Below, in pieces: positions 1-7,398 of a stretch of 24,229 nucleotides of DNA (positions are counted from its first letter, which is position 1; the number at the start of each line of letters is the position of its first letter). The translations under genes were made by a program, and so were the position numbers. Source of the stretch: RGIG5579 sp045601445 (GTDB lineage Bacteria; Bacillota; Clostridia; Oscillospirales; SIG627); contig JAZRZQ010000017.1 of NCBI GenBank assembly GCA_045601445.1, positions 1-24,229 on the forward strand, in the 5' to 3' direction. Under the pieces are notes generated by a model. That model was not told the origin of the DNA. It was given only the letters and a program-made list of their open reading frames with translations, and did no database searches.

Positions 1-2
1 AC

Positions 3-3000
3 GATGCGCTGTCGGAGAAAAGCCCCGCGGAGCCCGAAAACGAGCTTTTGACCCCACAGCTCTTCGGCCTTTCCCGCGCAAAGATCTCCACCATTCACTC
101 CTTTTGCTACTCTTTGATCGAAAAAAACCGCCGCCACCTCGGCTTGGGGGAACGGGTACGCATCGGAGACGCCACCGAGACCCGAATGCTGCTTCGCCGT
201 GCCGCCGAGGAGGCGCTAGAGGCGTTTTTGTCCGTGGAGGACGAGGCCGAGCGGGAGGAGCGGGAGGCGCTGTGCCGTCTGTTCGGAAAAACGCGGAGCG
301 ACGACGGCGTTTTGGAGAGCGTTCTGAAAATGAAACGGGACTGCGATTCCTATCCGGAGGGCATCGGGGCGTTTTCTCAAGCGCTTGCGCGTGAAAGGGA
401 GGAGCTGGCCGCGCTTCAAGCGGGACAAAAGAGCTATTACCAAACCGAAACGGGAAAGTTTTTTGCTCGTGAGATCTCCTTTTTGCTGGAGGGCTACGCC
501 ACAAAGCTCGGCGCGCTGGCCGCGGCTTGTTTGCAGGAGACGTATCTTTCCGAGCGCTACGCGCCCTTTTTTGCCCTGTGTGAGGGAGAACTGCGGGAGG
601 CGATCGCCGCGCTGGAGAGAGCGGATGCCGTCCGTGCAAGAGATTGTTTGGAGGCGCTCTGCGAAAAGAGCTTTCGCGGGCTGAGCGGGAAGGAGAGCCT
701 TTCGGACGCCGAAAAGGAAAAGCGAGGGCGCATTCAGGAGTGCTTCAACGAGCGGATCAAAAAGAAGATCAAGGCGATGTGTCAGAGCTTATTTGACCGC
801 GACGAGGCGGCGCTTTGTGAGGAAATGAAAAAAAGCGTTGCCGCGAGTGAGCGTCTGACCGTGCTGTTGACGCTCACGCAGGAGATCTACGAGCAGAAAA
901 AGAAGAACAAGAGCATTTTGGATTACGCCGATCTGGAGCGGCTGACGCTGTCTCTCGTGACCGAGCCGTGCGCGGGCGGTCGGTGCCGATCGAGCCTTGC
1001 CGAGCAGATTGCTTCGGAGTTCGACGCGGTTTTTGTCGACGAATATCAGGACACCAACGCCATTCAGGATGAGATCTTCCGCGCCATCACGCGCGGGAAC
1101 AATCTCTTTATCGTCGGAGACCCCAAGCAGAGCATTTACCGTTTTCGCGGGGCAGAGCCGAGCATTTTCACGGACTACAAAACAAAAAGCCCCGACTATC
1201 CCGATCCGACGGGGGGGATGCAAAAGGTCCTTCTGTCGGAGAACTTCCGTTGCGACCGCACGGTGATCGCTCCCGTGAACCGCATCTTCTCGGTGCTGAT
1301 GGCCTCTCACGAGCCCGAATCGCTTTACGGCGACAAGGATCAGCTGTGCTTTTCCAAGGATCCCGAACAGGAGGAGCACCACCTTGCCGAGATTGATCTG
1401 GTACTGCCGAAGGGCGAGGTCGATTGGCAAGGGGAGGAGAGCGCGGATCGCGAGGCGCGCGAGGAGAGCGCGGAGGCAAACCACATTGCCGATCGCATTC
1501 TTTCTTTGCTTGAAGATCCCGCCGCGCCCGTTTTGCCGAAGGACGTTGCCGTCATCTGCCGTCAGAAGCGTCAGCTTGCGAAGGTGCGCGCGGCGCTGGC
1601 CGACCGAGCCATCCCCTGTACGGGCCGAGAGGACGGGCGCGGGGACGTGCCGGAGTATCTGTTCGTGACCTCGTTTTTGGCGGCGCTGGACAATCCCTGT
1701 CGCGACGTGCCGCTGATCGCGGCGCTGTCCTCGCCCGTGTTCCGCTTTACCGACGAGATGCTCTACGCCGTTCGTCGGGCAAAATCGGGCGGCAGCTTCT
1801 ATACCGCGCTTGTTTGCTGTGCCGAGAGGAACGATGCGCTCGCCGCGCGCTGTCGCGAGATCCTTTCCACGCTGGAGGAGTGGCGAGTGCGCCGCGGAGA
1901 AATGAGCCTCGGAGCGCTTGTGTTCTCGCTGTACCGCGCCTTTTGCATCGAGGAGCTGTTCGCCTCGGACGGCACGGCCTCTCAACGCGAATTTTTCCTT
2001 GACCGCGCCGCCGATGCCGCCGCCTGCGGCTATGACACGCTTTCCTCTTATCTGGAATATCTGGAAACCTACGAGGAGGAAGAGAGCTTCGAGGGCGACG
2101 GGGTGCGGGTGATGACCATTCATAAATCCAAGGGGCTGGAATTTCCCGTGGTGTTCGTCTCCTTCCTCGGCGGTGGCTTTTCCACGCAGGAAAAGCGCGA
2201 GAGCCTCGTGTTTGACCGCGAATGGGGGGCCGCGCCGAATCTGCCGCTCGAGGGCGGTACGCTTCGCTACAAAACACTGCTTCGCGAGGCGATTCTGATG
2301 CAAAGCGCCCGCGAGGCGCTCGAGGAGGAGAAGAGGATTCTGTACGTGGCGCTGACCCGCGCCAAGAATCGCCTGATTATGACGGGAACGGTCTCGTCGC
2401 AGAACACGCTAAAAGAAAAGCTGCTCTCCTTCTCTTCGGTGACGCTGTCTCCCGAGAAGCTCTCGCGTCTCTTTCGTCTTTCTTCCTCTCTGCTCGAGAT
2501 GCTTTTGCTTTCGCTTCGCGAGGGGGGGCTGTGCCGTGCCGTAGAGGAGGGGAAGGACGAGAAAAACGGGCTGTATTCGCTTCGGCACGTCGCCTCGCTC
2601 CCGCCCGTGAGGCGCTTTGTGCGCCAAGAAAAAGAGGAGGCGCTCTTTAACGAGGACGAGATGCTCGCCGCCCTTTCCCTGCCGCAGACGCAGGCGGGCC
2701 TGGAAACGCTCCCGAAGAAGCTTTCCGTTTCGGAGATCCTCGCTCAGAGAAGGGAAGAGGAGGAAGAGGAGCTGTATCCGCGCCGTCTGATGGATTTTGA
2801 AAAGGGACAGCTCGTCTCTTCGGCCGCGCGCATCGGTACGGCGACGCATCAGGTGATGCAGTTTATTGATTTCGAGGGCTACGAGGCCGACCCCGAGGCG
2901 GAATTTGCCCGTTTGGTGCGAGAGGGCTTTTTGACGCGCGAGGATCTGGACTTGGTTGACCGCACGGCCGTCGCAGGCTTTTTCTCTTCGCCGCTGTACG

Positions 3001-3335
3001 CCGAAATGCGCTCGGCCGCTTTGCTCGTTCACGAGAGAAGGTTTAACGCCATCCTGCCCGCCGAGCCGATTCTGCACCGCGAGGGCGAGGTGCTCGTGCA
3101 GGGCGTGGTCGACGCTTGGTTTGAAACGGCCTTGGGAGAGATCGTTCTGGTGGACTTTAAGACCGACCGCGTGCGGGCCGAGGACGGGGAGCAGGTTCTT
3201 CGAGATCGCCACGGCGATCAGCTTCGGCTGTACCGCTTGGCTGTGGAGGCCGTGACGGAGCGGCGCGTCTCGCGTCTTGTGATCTATTCCTTTGCGCTCG
3301 GAAAAAGCGTGGAGGTTTCCCTGACGGAAGAATAA
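3..3335 (+). CDS. addA: ATP-dependent helicase/nuclease subunit A (AddA), 5' partial
   Basis: AddA is the UvrD-like helicase plus RecB-like nuclease subunit of AddAB, which resects double-strand DNA ends for recombination. The reading frame is open to the window start, so the N-terminus with the Walker A motif is missing and 1110 residues remain of a protein usually about 1200 long. Residues count from the codon at position 3. TIHSFC (30-35) is motif Ia, and VDEYQDTN is Walker B/motif II. GDPKQSIYRFRGAEP, LSENFRC, MTIHKSKGLEFPVVF and LYVALTRAKNRL are motifs III to VI. The C-terminus carries the nuclease: GTATHQVMQF, then VQGVVDAWF, then VLVDFKTDR and QLRLYRLAVE, with the expected His, Asp, Asp and Lys. 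A TTG at 48 could be mistaken for a start, but homology continues upstream of it. The partner addB normally lies just upstream and is not in view. The family is certain. Confidence 0.96.
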   Translation, partial: DALSEKSPAEPENELLTPQLFGLSRAKISTIHSFCYSLIEKNRRHLGLGERVRIGDATETRMLLRRAAEEALEAFLSVEDEAEREEREALCRLFGKTRSDDGVLESVLKMKRDCDSYPEGIGAFSQALAREREELAALQAGQKSYYQTETGKFFAREISFLLEGYATKLGALAAACLQETYLSERYAPFFALCEGELREAIAALERADAVRARDCLEALCEKSFRGLSGKESLSDAEKEKRGRIQECFNERIKKKIKAMCQSLFDRDEAALCEEMKKSVAASERLTVLLTLTQEIYEQKKKNKSILDYADLERLTLSLVTEPCAGGRCRSSLAEQIASEFDAVFVDEYQDTNAIQDEIFRAITRGNNLFIVGDPKQSIYRFRGAEPSIFTDYKTKSPDYPDPTGGMQKVLLSENFRCDRTVIAPVNRIFSVLMASHEPESLYGDKDQLCFSKDPEQEEHHLAEIDLVLPKGEVDWQGEESADREAREESAEANHIADRILSLLEDPAAPVLPKDVAVICRQKRQLAKVRAALADRAIPCTGREDGRGDVPEYLFVTSFLAALDNPCRDVPLIAALSSPVFRFTDEMLYAVRRAKSGGSFYTALVCCAERNDALAARCREILSTLEEWRVRRGEMSLGALVFSLYRAFCIEELFASDGTASQREFFLDRAADAAACGYDTLSSYLEYLETYEEEESFEGDGVRVMTIHKSKGLEFPVVFVSFLGGGFSTQEKRESLVFDREWGAAPNLPLEGGTLRYKTLLREAILMQSAREALEEEKRILYVALTRAKNRLIMTGTVSSQNTLKEKLLSFSSVTLSPEKLSRLFRLSSSLLEMLLLSLREGGLCRAVEEGKDEKNGLYSLRHVASLPPVRRFVRQEKEEALFNEDEMLAALSLPQTQAGLETLPKKLSVSEILAQRREEEEEELYPRRLMDFEKGQLVSSAARIGTATHQVMQFIDFEGYEADPEAEFARLVREGFLTREDLDLVDRTAVAGFFSSPLYAEMRSAALLVHERRFNAILPAEPILHREGEVLVQGVVDAWFETALGEIVLVDFKTDRVRAEDGEQVLRDRHGDQLRLYRLAVEAVTERRVSRLVIYSFALGKSVEVSLTEE

Positions 3336-3339
3336 AACG

Positions 3340-3374
3340 AAAAGGCGTTGCATCCGATGGATGCCACGCCTTTT
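3340..3374. terminator. Bidirectional terminator hairpin after addA
   Basis: A 16-nt arm (3340-3355) pairs with 3359-3374 around a 3-nt loop with one mismatch: AAAAGGCGTTGCATCC against GGATGCCACGCCTTTT. The outer A/T pairs supply a short U run in either direction, and the minus-strand continuation (ttttcgtttta) is more U-rich. It begins 4 bases after the addA stop. It could end addA on the plus strand and the DUF1292/structured-RNA transcript on the minus strand. Confidence 0.75.
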
Positions 3375-3387
3375 CGCGATCCCGCCA

Positions 3388-3547
3388 CAACCGTGTGAAG
3401 GGAAGTAAAAACCCCGTCTGTCCAGGGAGGTGTCCTCTCTCGAACTTGTGTGCTACCAGCATCGCCGCAAGGCGGAGGTCTGCAGCCGTTTTGAGAAGGC
3501 GGACTCCAATTTCAAAGTGTAGGTTCCTTGTCGCCTTCATCACGCGA
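3388..3547 (-). ncRNA. Rod-shaped structured RNA, possibly 6S RNA
   Basis: No open reading frame of quality occupies 3376-3562, yet the sequence folds into a long rod. Read on the minus strand, GTGATGAAGG near the 5' end pairs with CCTTCACAC near the 3' end (one bulge). Further in, GGAG/CTCC, TCC/GGA and TCTC/GAGA pair in nested order around a large unpaired bubble (5' side tacactttgaaatt, 3' side around ggacagacgggg). The apical part holds CCGC/GCGG and TGCT/AGCA hairpins. A closing stem, large asymmetric bubble and terminal arm of about 160 nt are what 6S RNA (ssrS) looks like in Bacillota. The minus strand then reads into the terminator hairpin at 3374-3340. No convincing promoter was found just upstream, and the plus strand can form much the same fold, so strand and identity are tentative. 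It lacks the SRP RNA apical motif and is too short for tmRNA or RNase P RNA. Confidence 0.4.
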
Positions 3548-3562
3548 GGGGCAGGGGGAAGA

Positions 3563-3874
3563 TCATTTTTTGGGTTCGTCGGCCTTTTCGTCGAGGTCGT
3601 ACTCTTCCATCATTTCGTCGTCGAAGGCGTCGGCCACACGGTCGAACTCATCGTCGTCGTCGATGGTGATGAGTACTTCCTCGCCGTCCTCTTCCACGAC
3701 CTTGAGGATGATGTATTCATCCTCTTCGCCGCCGGCATCGGTCAGCGCGAGGTATTGATTTCCTTCAAACTCGAGGCTTCCGATGATGGCAAATTCGTGT
3801 TCGACACCGTCCTCGTCGGTCAGGGTGACGATTTCGGCTTCCAATTCGTCGGGGGTCTTGTTCTGTTCGCTCAT
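3563..3874 (-). CDS. DUF1292 domain protein (YrzB-like)
   Basis: A 103-residue, very acidic protein of the DUF1292 family, whose function is not established. It starts MSEQNKTPDELEAEIVTLTDEDGVEHEFAIIGSLEFEG; the core EDGVEHEFAIIGSLEFEGNQYLALTD and EYIILKVVEEDGEEVLITIDDDDEFDRVADAF is the family signature. The tail is rich in Asp and Glu. No signal peptide or membrane segment is visible, so it should be cytoplasmic. An AGTGAGGA ribosome binding site lies 5 to 6 bases before the ATG. It has its own sigma-A promoter at 3918-3946, downstream of the thrC stop, so it need not be read from thrC. In other Bacillota the family member often lies near yqgF (the Holliday junction resolvase-like gene) and alaS, but not here. 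Confidence 0.9.
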   Translation of the reverse strand: MSEQNKTPDELEAEIVTLTDEDGVEHEFAIIGSLEFEGNQYLALTDAGGEEDEYIILKVVEEDGEEVLITIDDDDEFDRVADAFDDEMMEEYDLDEKADEPKK

Positions 3875-3917
3875 AACGCTATCCTCACTTTCTTTGGGCT
3901 TGTCCTATTACGGTTTT

Positions 3918-3946
3918 ATTGTAACGGATGAAGAAAAAGAAGTCAA
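3918..3946 (-). promoter_or_regulatory. Sigma-A promoter for the DUF1292 gene
   Basis: On the minus strand TTGACT (3946-3941) is followed after exactly 17 bases by TACAAT (3923-3918). Five of six bases match consensus in each hexamer. The start site would be about 35 bases upstream of the ATG at 3874. Confidence 0.75.
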
Positions 3947-3961
3947 TAAGTTCTTCTTTTT
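3934..3961 (-). terminator. Weak AT-rich hairpin after thrC
   Basis: AAAAAGAAG (3934-3942) can pair with CTTCTTTTT (3953-3961) around a 10-nt loop, beginning 14 bases past the thrC stop on the minus strand. The stem is almost all A/T, and it overlaps the -35 of the next promoter, so termination would be inefficient at best. Confidence 0.3.
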
Positions 3962-3974
3962 TTTCGGATCAGTC

Positions 3975-5453
3975 TTATTTTTTGACCTGCTGCAGCACGA
4001 AGGAGGCCATTTCGTCCTTCTCGATCACGCCGGTGTGGCGCTCGGGCAGGGTTTTTAATTCGGCAAGGCTCTTGGGGATCGGTACGCCCGTTTTCTCCTG
4101 CAGACGCTCCAAAAGTTCAAACTCGTCTCCCTCGGCATCCAGCCCGATGGCGCGAAGCACGGGACGGGAGAATTTGTAGGGCGAGGCGGTTGCCAGCACC
4201 ACCACGGGGCAAGCGTCTTTTCTGTCCTTCTTCCAAGCCTCGGCGGCAGACATGGCAACGGCGGTGTGCGGATCGCAGACGTAGCCGGTCTTTTCATACA
4301 CGCGCCCGAGGGTGTCAAGAGAGGTCTCGTCATCGGCAAAATAGCCGCAGAAGTCCTCGCTTAATCTCTCGCGAAGCGAAGCGGGAACGGAGTAGACGCC
4401 GTCCTGCGTCAGAGCCTTCATCCAGCCTGCGACGGCCGAAGCGTCCCCGTCCGAGAGCAAAAACAGAAGGCGCTCAAGGTTGCTGGAGACGAGAATGTCC
4501 ATCGACGGGGAGGAGGTCAGATAGAAGGGGCGGCGCTTGTCGTAGGTGCCGGTGCGGATAAAATCGGTCAGAATGTTGTTGCGGTTGCTGGCACAGACGA
4601 GCTTGCCGACGGGAAGGCCCATCTTTTTGGCAAAATAGCCCGCCAGAATGTTTCCGAAGTTGCCCGTGGGAACGACGTAATCGACCTTGTCTCCCTTTGC
4701 GATCCTGCCTTGGCGGATCAGATCTCCGTAGGCCTTGAAATAATACACGATCTGCGGTGCGAGACGGCCGATGTTGATGGAGTTGGCGCTGGAAAGGCGC
4801 GCGCCCGTGCCTGCCATCGTGCCGTTTGCGGCAAAGGAGGCGAAGATGTTTTTCACACCGGTCTGGGCGTCGTCAAAATTGCCCTTGGTGGCGCAGACGT
4901 AGGTGTTGCCACCGCGCTGGGTGACCATCTGCGCGCGCTGAACGGTGCTGACGCCGCCGTGGGGATAGAACACGAGGATCTTGGTGCCCGGCACGTCCTG
5001 AAAGCCCTGCAGAGCGGCCTTTCCGGTGTCGCCGCTGGTGGCGGTGAGGATGACCACCTCGTCCGTCACGCCGCATTTTTCGCGGGAGGCACCCATCAGA
5101 TGTGGAAGGATCGAAAGGGCGACGTCCTTGAAGGCGCAGGTCGGGCCGCGGAACAGCTCGAGAACGAAATCGTCTCCGACGGGGACGGTGGGAACCAGAT
5201 CGGGCGCGTCGAATTTATCGGTATAGGCCGCTTTGACGATGCGGGCGATCTCCTCGCGCGAAAAATCGTCGAAGAGGGTAAAAAGCACTTCCTCGGCAAT
5301 GCCGAAAAAGTCGAGATCGACGGTCTTTTTCCAATCAAAGCCATCAAAGGAGAGCTGCTCGGGAAGATACAGGCCGCCGTCGGGCGCGATGCCCGAAAGA
5401 ATGGCCTCGGCGCTTGCACAGCGCTTTTCGGATCGGGTGCTGCGGTAAATCAT
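3975..5453 (-). CDS. thrC: Threonine synthase
   Basis: Converts O-phosphohomoserine to threonine, using pyridoxal phosphate, in the cytoplasm. The 492 residues fit the longer class of threonine synthase, which starts with a strand resembling MIYRSTR and a GIAPDGGLYLPE motif (residues 21-32). FRGPTCAFKDVALS (101-114) carries the PLP lysine, Lys109. ILTATSGDTGKAALQGF (about 134-150) is the phosphate-binding segment. The start is supported by AAAGGGA 6 bases ahead of the ATG. A TTGAAT-17-TATTGT promoter sits upstream. The gene is transcribed away from hom across a 164-base AT-rich region, so the two threonine genes are divergent, not one operon. No homoserine kinase (thrB) lies between or beside them in this window. 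Confidence 0.96.
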   Translation of the reverse strand: MIYRSTRSEKRCASAEAILSGIAPDGGLYLPEQLSFDGFDWKKTVDLDFFGIAEEVLFTLFDDFSREEIARIVKAAYTDKFDAPDLVPTVPVGDDFVLELFRGPTCAFKDVALSILPHLMGASREKCGVTDEVVILTATSGDTGKAALQGFQDVPGTKILVFYPHGGVSTVQRAQMVTQRGGNTYVCATKGNFDDAQTGVKNIFASFAANGTMAGTGARLSSANSINIGRLAPQIVYYFKAYGDLIRQGRIAKGDKVDYVVPTGNFGNILAGYFAKKMGLPVGKLVCASNRNNILTDFIRTGTYDKRRPFYLTSSPSMDILVSSNLERLLFLLSDGDASAVAGWMKALTQDGVYSVPASLRERLSEDFCGYFADDETSLDTLGRVYEKTGYVCDPHTAVAMSAAEAWKKDRKDACPVVVLATASPYKFSRPVLRAIGLDAEGDEFELLERLQEKTGVPIPKSLAELKTLPERHTGVIEKDEMASFVLQQVKK

Positions 5454-5524
5454 GAATTTCCCTTTCTGTCAGGAGCAAAATCGTCAAATTTACTTGACTT
5501 TTTTGCTATTTTGTGTTACCAATA

Positions 5525-5553
5525 ACAATATACTATTTTGCTTGAAAATTCAA
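5525..5553 (-). promoter_or_regulatory. Sigma-A promoter for thrC, with overlapping dyad
   Basis: On the minus strand TTGAAT (5553-5548) is followed after 17 bases by TATTGT (5530-5525). The predicted start is about 65 bases before the thrC ATG. The dyad CTTGAA-AA-TTCAAG at 5541-5554 covers the -35 hexamer and could be a repressor site. TATACT at 5529-5534 on the plus strand overlaps the same segment and may be the hom -10, but its -35 is unclear. Confidence 0.65.
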
Positions 5554-5581
5554 GGGTTTTCCCGAAAAAACAAAAAAATGT

Positions 5582-5605
5582 CCGCTTTTTGAGAGAAAAG
5601 AGCGG
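5582..5605 (+). promoter_or_regulatory. Leader hairpin just ahead of the hom ribosome binding site
   Basis: CCGCTTTTT (5582-5590) pairs with AAAGAGCGG (5597-5605), including one G-U pair, around a 6-nt loop. It ends 3 bases before the TTTGGAGG ribosome binding site of hom. There is no U run after it, so it is not an intrinsic terminator. A role in mRNA stability or translation is possible but not shown. Confidence 0.35.
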
Positions 5606-5617
5606 TTTGGAGGAACG

Positions 5618-6778
5618 ATGAAGATCGGACTGATGGGCTTCGGCACGGTCGGTAAAGGGGTGTATGACATCCTGGCCGCGCGCGAGGATATGGAAGTGGC
5701 ATACGTGCTGGACAAAAGAGAGCTGCCGGAGCTTGCCGGCTCGGGCGTGCGCGTCACTTCCGACCTTTCCGAGATCCTCTCGGATGCCTCGGTCGATACC
5801 GTGATCGAGCTGATCGGCGGGATGCATCCCGCTTTGGAATTCGTTACGGCCGCCCTCAAGGCGAAAAAGAACGTGGTCACGGCCAATAAGCTGATGGTCA
5901 GCGTTCACTACGCATCCCTGTTAGCGCTGGCCGAGGAAAACGGCGTTCTGCTCCGCTTTACCGCGGCGGCGGGCGGCGGCATTCCGTGGCTGGTCAATCT
6001 CTGCCGCGCGCATCGCGTCAGCCGCTTGCAGGAGGTTTGCGGCATTATGAACGGAACCACCAACTACATTCTCGATGCCATGGCGAGCGCGGGCGAGGAG
6101 TTTGACACTTCCCTTCGCGAGGCGCAGGAGCTCGGCTTTGCCGAGGCAGATCCCTCGTCGGACATCGACGGGCTGGATACCCGCCACAAGACCACCCTTT
6201 CGGCCAACATCGCTTTCGGCGTGGCGCTTGCCGACGAGGCAGTCGATGCCTTCGGCATCCGCTCGGTCGGCGCGTGTGATATTGCTTCCGCCGCATCGGA
6301 GGGCTTCGTTCTCAAGCTCATCGGCAAGGCTTGCCGCGTCGGTGACGGGACGCAGGTCGCCGCTTGGGTCGAGCCGACGCTCGTACCCGCCGACACGCCC
6401 GAGGGCAACATCCACGGCTGTGACAATATCATTATGTTCCGCGGAGAGTACATCGGCACGACCCACTTTATCGGTGCGGGTGCGGGGCGCTATCCGACCG
6501 GCTACGCCGTAGCGCAGGACTGTGTGGATCTGGCCTTGGGTCAGGCGGGGCTTTACAATGAAGCGTGGGAGCCCTGCGCGGTGGCAAACGATCTGGAGCG
6601 ACACGATTATTATCTGCGCACGGATTTTGCGGATGCCTTTTTGGCTTCCTGCCAAAAGACGCCCTTCGGCAGCGGCGTTCGCGTCTCAAACGTTTCCGTT
6701 CGTGACATGCACGATTTTGCCGCCCGTGCGGCCAAGGCGGGCAAGGCGGTGTTTTTCGCCGGCTTTGCCAAGTTCTGA
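5618..6778 (+). CDS. hom: Homoserine dehydrogenase, short form without a recognisable ACT domain
   Basis: Reduces aspartate semialdehyde to homoserine with NAD(P)H, the branch point to threonine and methionine. The 386 residues begin with the Rossmann motif IGLMGFGTVGKGV (3-15). ELIGGMHPALEFVTAALKAKKNVVTANK (64-91) and GIMNGTTNYIL (142-152) are family blocks. DIDGLDTRHK (182-191) contains the conserved Asp and Lys191 of the active site. Most Bacillota homologues end with a regulatory ACT domain of about 80 residues. Here the catalytic part is followed by a tail that keeps the YYLR entry motif but then reads TDFADAFLASCQKTPFGSG, without the usual DRPGVLA. The threonine-sensing domain therefore appears lost or degenerate. 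GGAGG lies 5 bases before the ATG. The gene stands alone and ends in a strong terminator. Confidence 0.95.
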   Translation: MKIGLMGFGTVGKGVYDILAAREDMEVAYVLDKRELPELAGSGVRVTSDLSEILSDASVDTVIELIGGMHPALEFVTAALKAKKNVVTANKLMVSVHYASLLALAEENGVLLRFTAAAGGGIPWLVNLCRAHRVSRLQEVCGIMNGTTNYILDAMASAGEEFDTSLREAQELGFAEADPSSDIDGLDTRHKTTLSANIAFGVALADEAVDAFGIRSVGACDIASAASEGFVLKLIGKACRVGDGTQVAAWVEPTLVPADTPEGNIHGCDNIIMFRGEYIGTTHFIGAGAGRYPTGYAVAQDCVDLALGQAGLYNEAWEPCAVANDLERHDYYLRTDFADAFLASCQKTPFGSGVRVSNVSVRDMHDFAARAAKAGKAVFFAGFAKF

Positions 6779-6787
6779 AAAGAAATG

Positions 6788-6830
6788 AACCGAGAAGGAA
6801 TGCTTTCACGTCCTTCTCGGTTCTTTTTTT
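6788..6830 (+). terminator. Intrinsic terminator of hom (convergent with perR)
   Basis: AACCGAGAAGGA (6788-6799) and TCCTTCTCGGTT (6811-6822) form a perfect 12-bp stem with an 11-nt loop, followed by a T tract up to 6829. The hairpin also lies directly after the minus-strand perR stop and may serve both genes. Confidence 0.92.
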
Positions 6831-7216
6831 CAGTGCTGTCGAGCTTTCGCTTGGCAGGCGGTGCAGAGCCCGTAAAACTCTACGTGGCGCTCGGAGATGA
6901 CAAAGTCCGACTGTGCCTCGAGCGCGGAAACGGCCTCGTGCGGAAAAGCGGCGTCGAACACGTCGCCGCAGGCGGTGCAGACAATGTGGCAATGCCCTTC
7001 TTCCCGTCCGTCGAAACGGTCTTCCGCACCGACGTGCAGGCAGATCAATTCGCCCTCGTCGGCGGCCGTGCGAAGAACGCGATAGACCGTGGCCTTGCTC
7101 AGTTCCGGCATCGAGCGCTTTAAATCCTCGTAAAGGCGGGAGGCTGAGGGGTGATCTCGGCGGGATTTCAACGCCTCGAAAATGGCTTTTTTCTGCTTGG
7201 TGTTGCGTTTTTGCAT
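6830..7216 (-). CDS. perR: Fur-family transcriptional regulator, PerR-like
   Basis: A 128-residue metal-dependent DNA-binding repressor, in the PerR (peroxide-sensing) branch by its residues. The winged-helix part includes SKATVYRVLRTAADEGEL (40-57). The regulatory metal site of PerR is intact by alignment from memory: His22, Asp69 (RFD), His75, His77 (HCH) and Asp88 (VFD). The structural zinc site has C80-x2-C83 and C118-x2-C121. Asp at 88 favours PerR over Fur, which usually has Glu there. The ATG at 7216 is chosen because AAGGAG stands 8 bases ahead; a GTG at 7225 is in frame but lies inside that site. A perfect sigma-A promoter and a dyad at the start site suggest autoregulation. The window holds no catalase, peroxiredoxin or rubrerythrin gene nearby. 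The exact Fur subfamily is inference. Confidence 0.88.
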   Translation of the reverse strand: MQKRNTKQKKAIFEALKSRRDHPSASRLYEDLKRSMPELSKATVYRVLRTAADEGELICLHVGAEDRFDGREEGHCHIVCTACGDVFDAAFPHEAVSALEAQSDFVISERHVEFYGLCTACQAKARQH

Positions 7217-7260
7217 CGGGGTCACTCCTTTCCGTTGCTGTTCTCATTTGTGCGGCTTCT

Positions 7261-7283
7261 TATTGAGATTTGTTCTCATTATA
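7261..7283 (-). promoter_or_regulatory. Candidate PerR/Fur operator at the perR start site
   Basis: On the minus strand ATAATGAGAACAAATCTCAATA is a dyad (TGAGA and TCTCA around a 5-nt centre). It begins inside the -10 hexamer and covers the expected transcription start. A ten-base piece of it, TGTTCTCATT on the plus strand, recurs at 7239-7248, 32 bases away in the leader. Per boxes are AT-rich 7-1-7 dyads; this one is similar in position and base content but not a perfect match. Confidence 0.5.
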
Positions 7284-7306
7284 TCAAAAAGATCGCTTTG
7301 TGTCAA
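7278..7306 (-). promoter_or_regulatory. Consensus sigma-A promoter for perR
   Basis: Minus strand: TTGACA (7306-7301), 17-base spacer, TATAAT (7283-7278). Both hexamers match consensus exactly, which suits a gene held down by a repressor. The start site would be near 7271, about 55 bases before the ATG. Confidence 0.92.
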
Positions 7307-7323
7307 TAAAAAAGTTTTCCATC

Positions 7324-7352
7324 TTGAAAAAGGCGCATCTTTATGGTAAAAT
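7324..7352 (+). promoter_or_regulatory. Sigma-A promoter of the polysaccharide operon
   Basis: TTGAAA (7324-7329), 17-base spacer, TAAAAT (7347-7352). It is back to back with the perR promoter; only 17 bases separate the two -35 hexamers, so a protein bound at one could affect the other. A small hairpin TTGCC-GTTT-GGCAA (7369-7382) lies just ahead of the first gene's ribosome binding site. Confidence 0.75.
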
Positions 7353-7398
7353 GACGATGGTGAATTCTTGCCGTTTGGCAAAAAACAAGGAGAAACGA

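Noticed and set aside
789..2303. A 504-codon minus-strand frame opposite addA
   Set aside because: The plus strand carries intact helicase motifs throughout; the antisense product is His/Arg/Gln-rich with no recognisable domain.
3388..3547. SRP RNA, tmRNA or RNase P RNA in the addA-DUF1292 gap
   Set aside because: The GGAAGGAAGCAGC apical motif of SRP RNA is absent, and the stretch is too short for tmRNA or RNase P RNA.
7369..7382. TTGCC-GTTT-GGCAA hairpin as a terminator ahead of the first glycosyltransferase
   Set aside because: The stem is 5 bp and is followed by A residues on the plus strand, so it would not terminate transcription.
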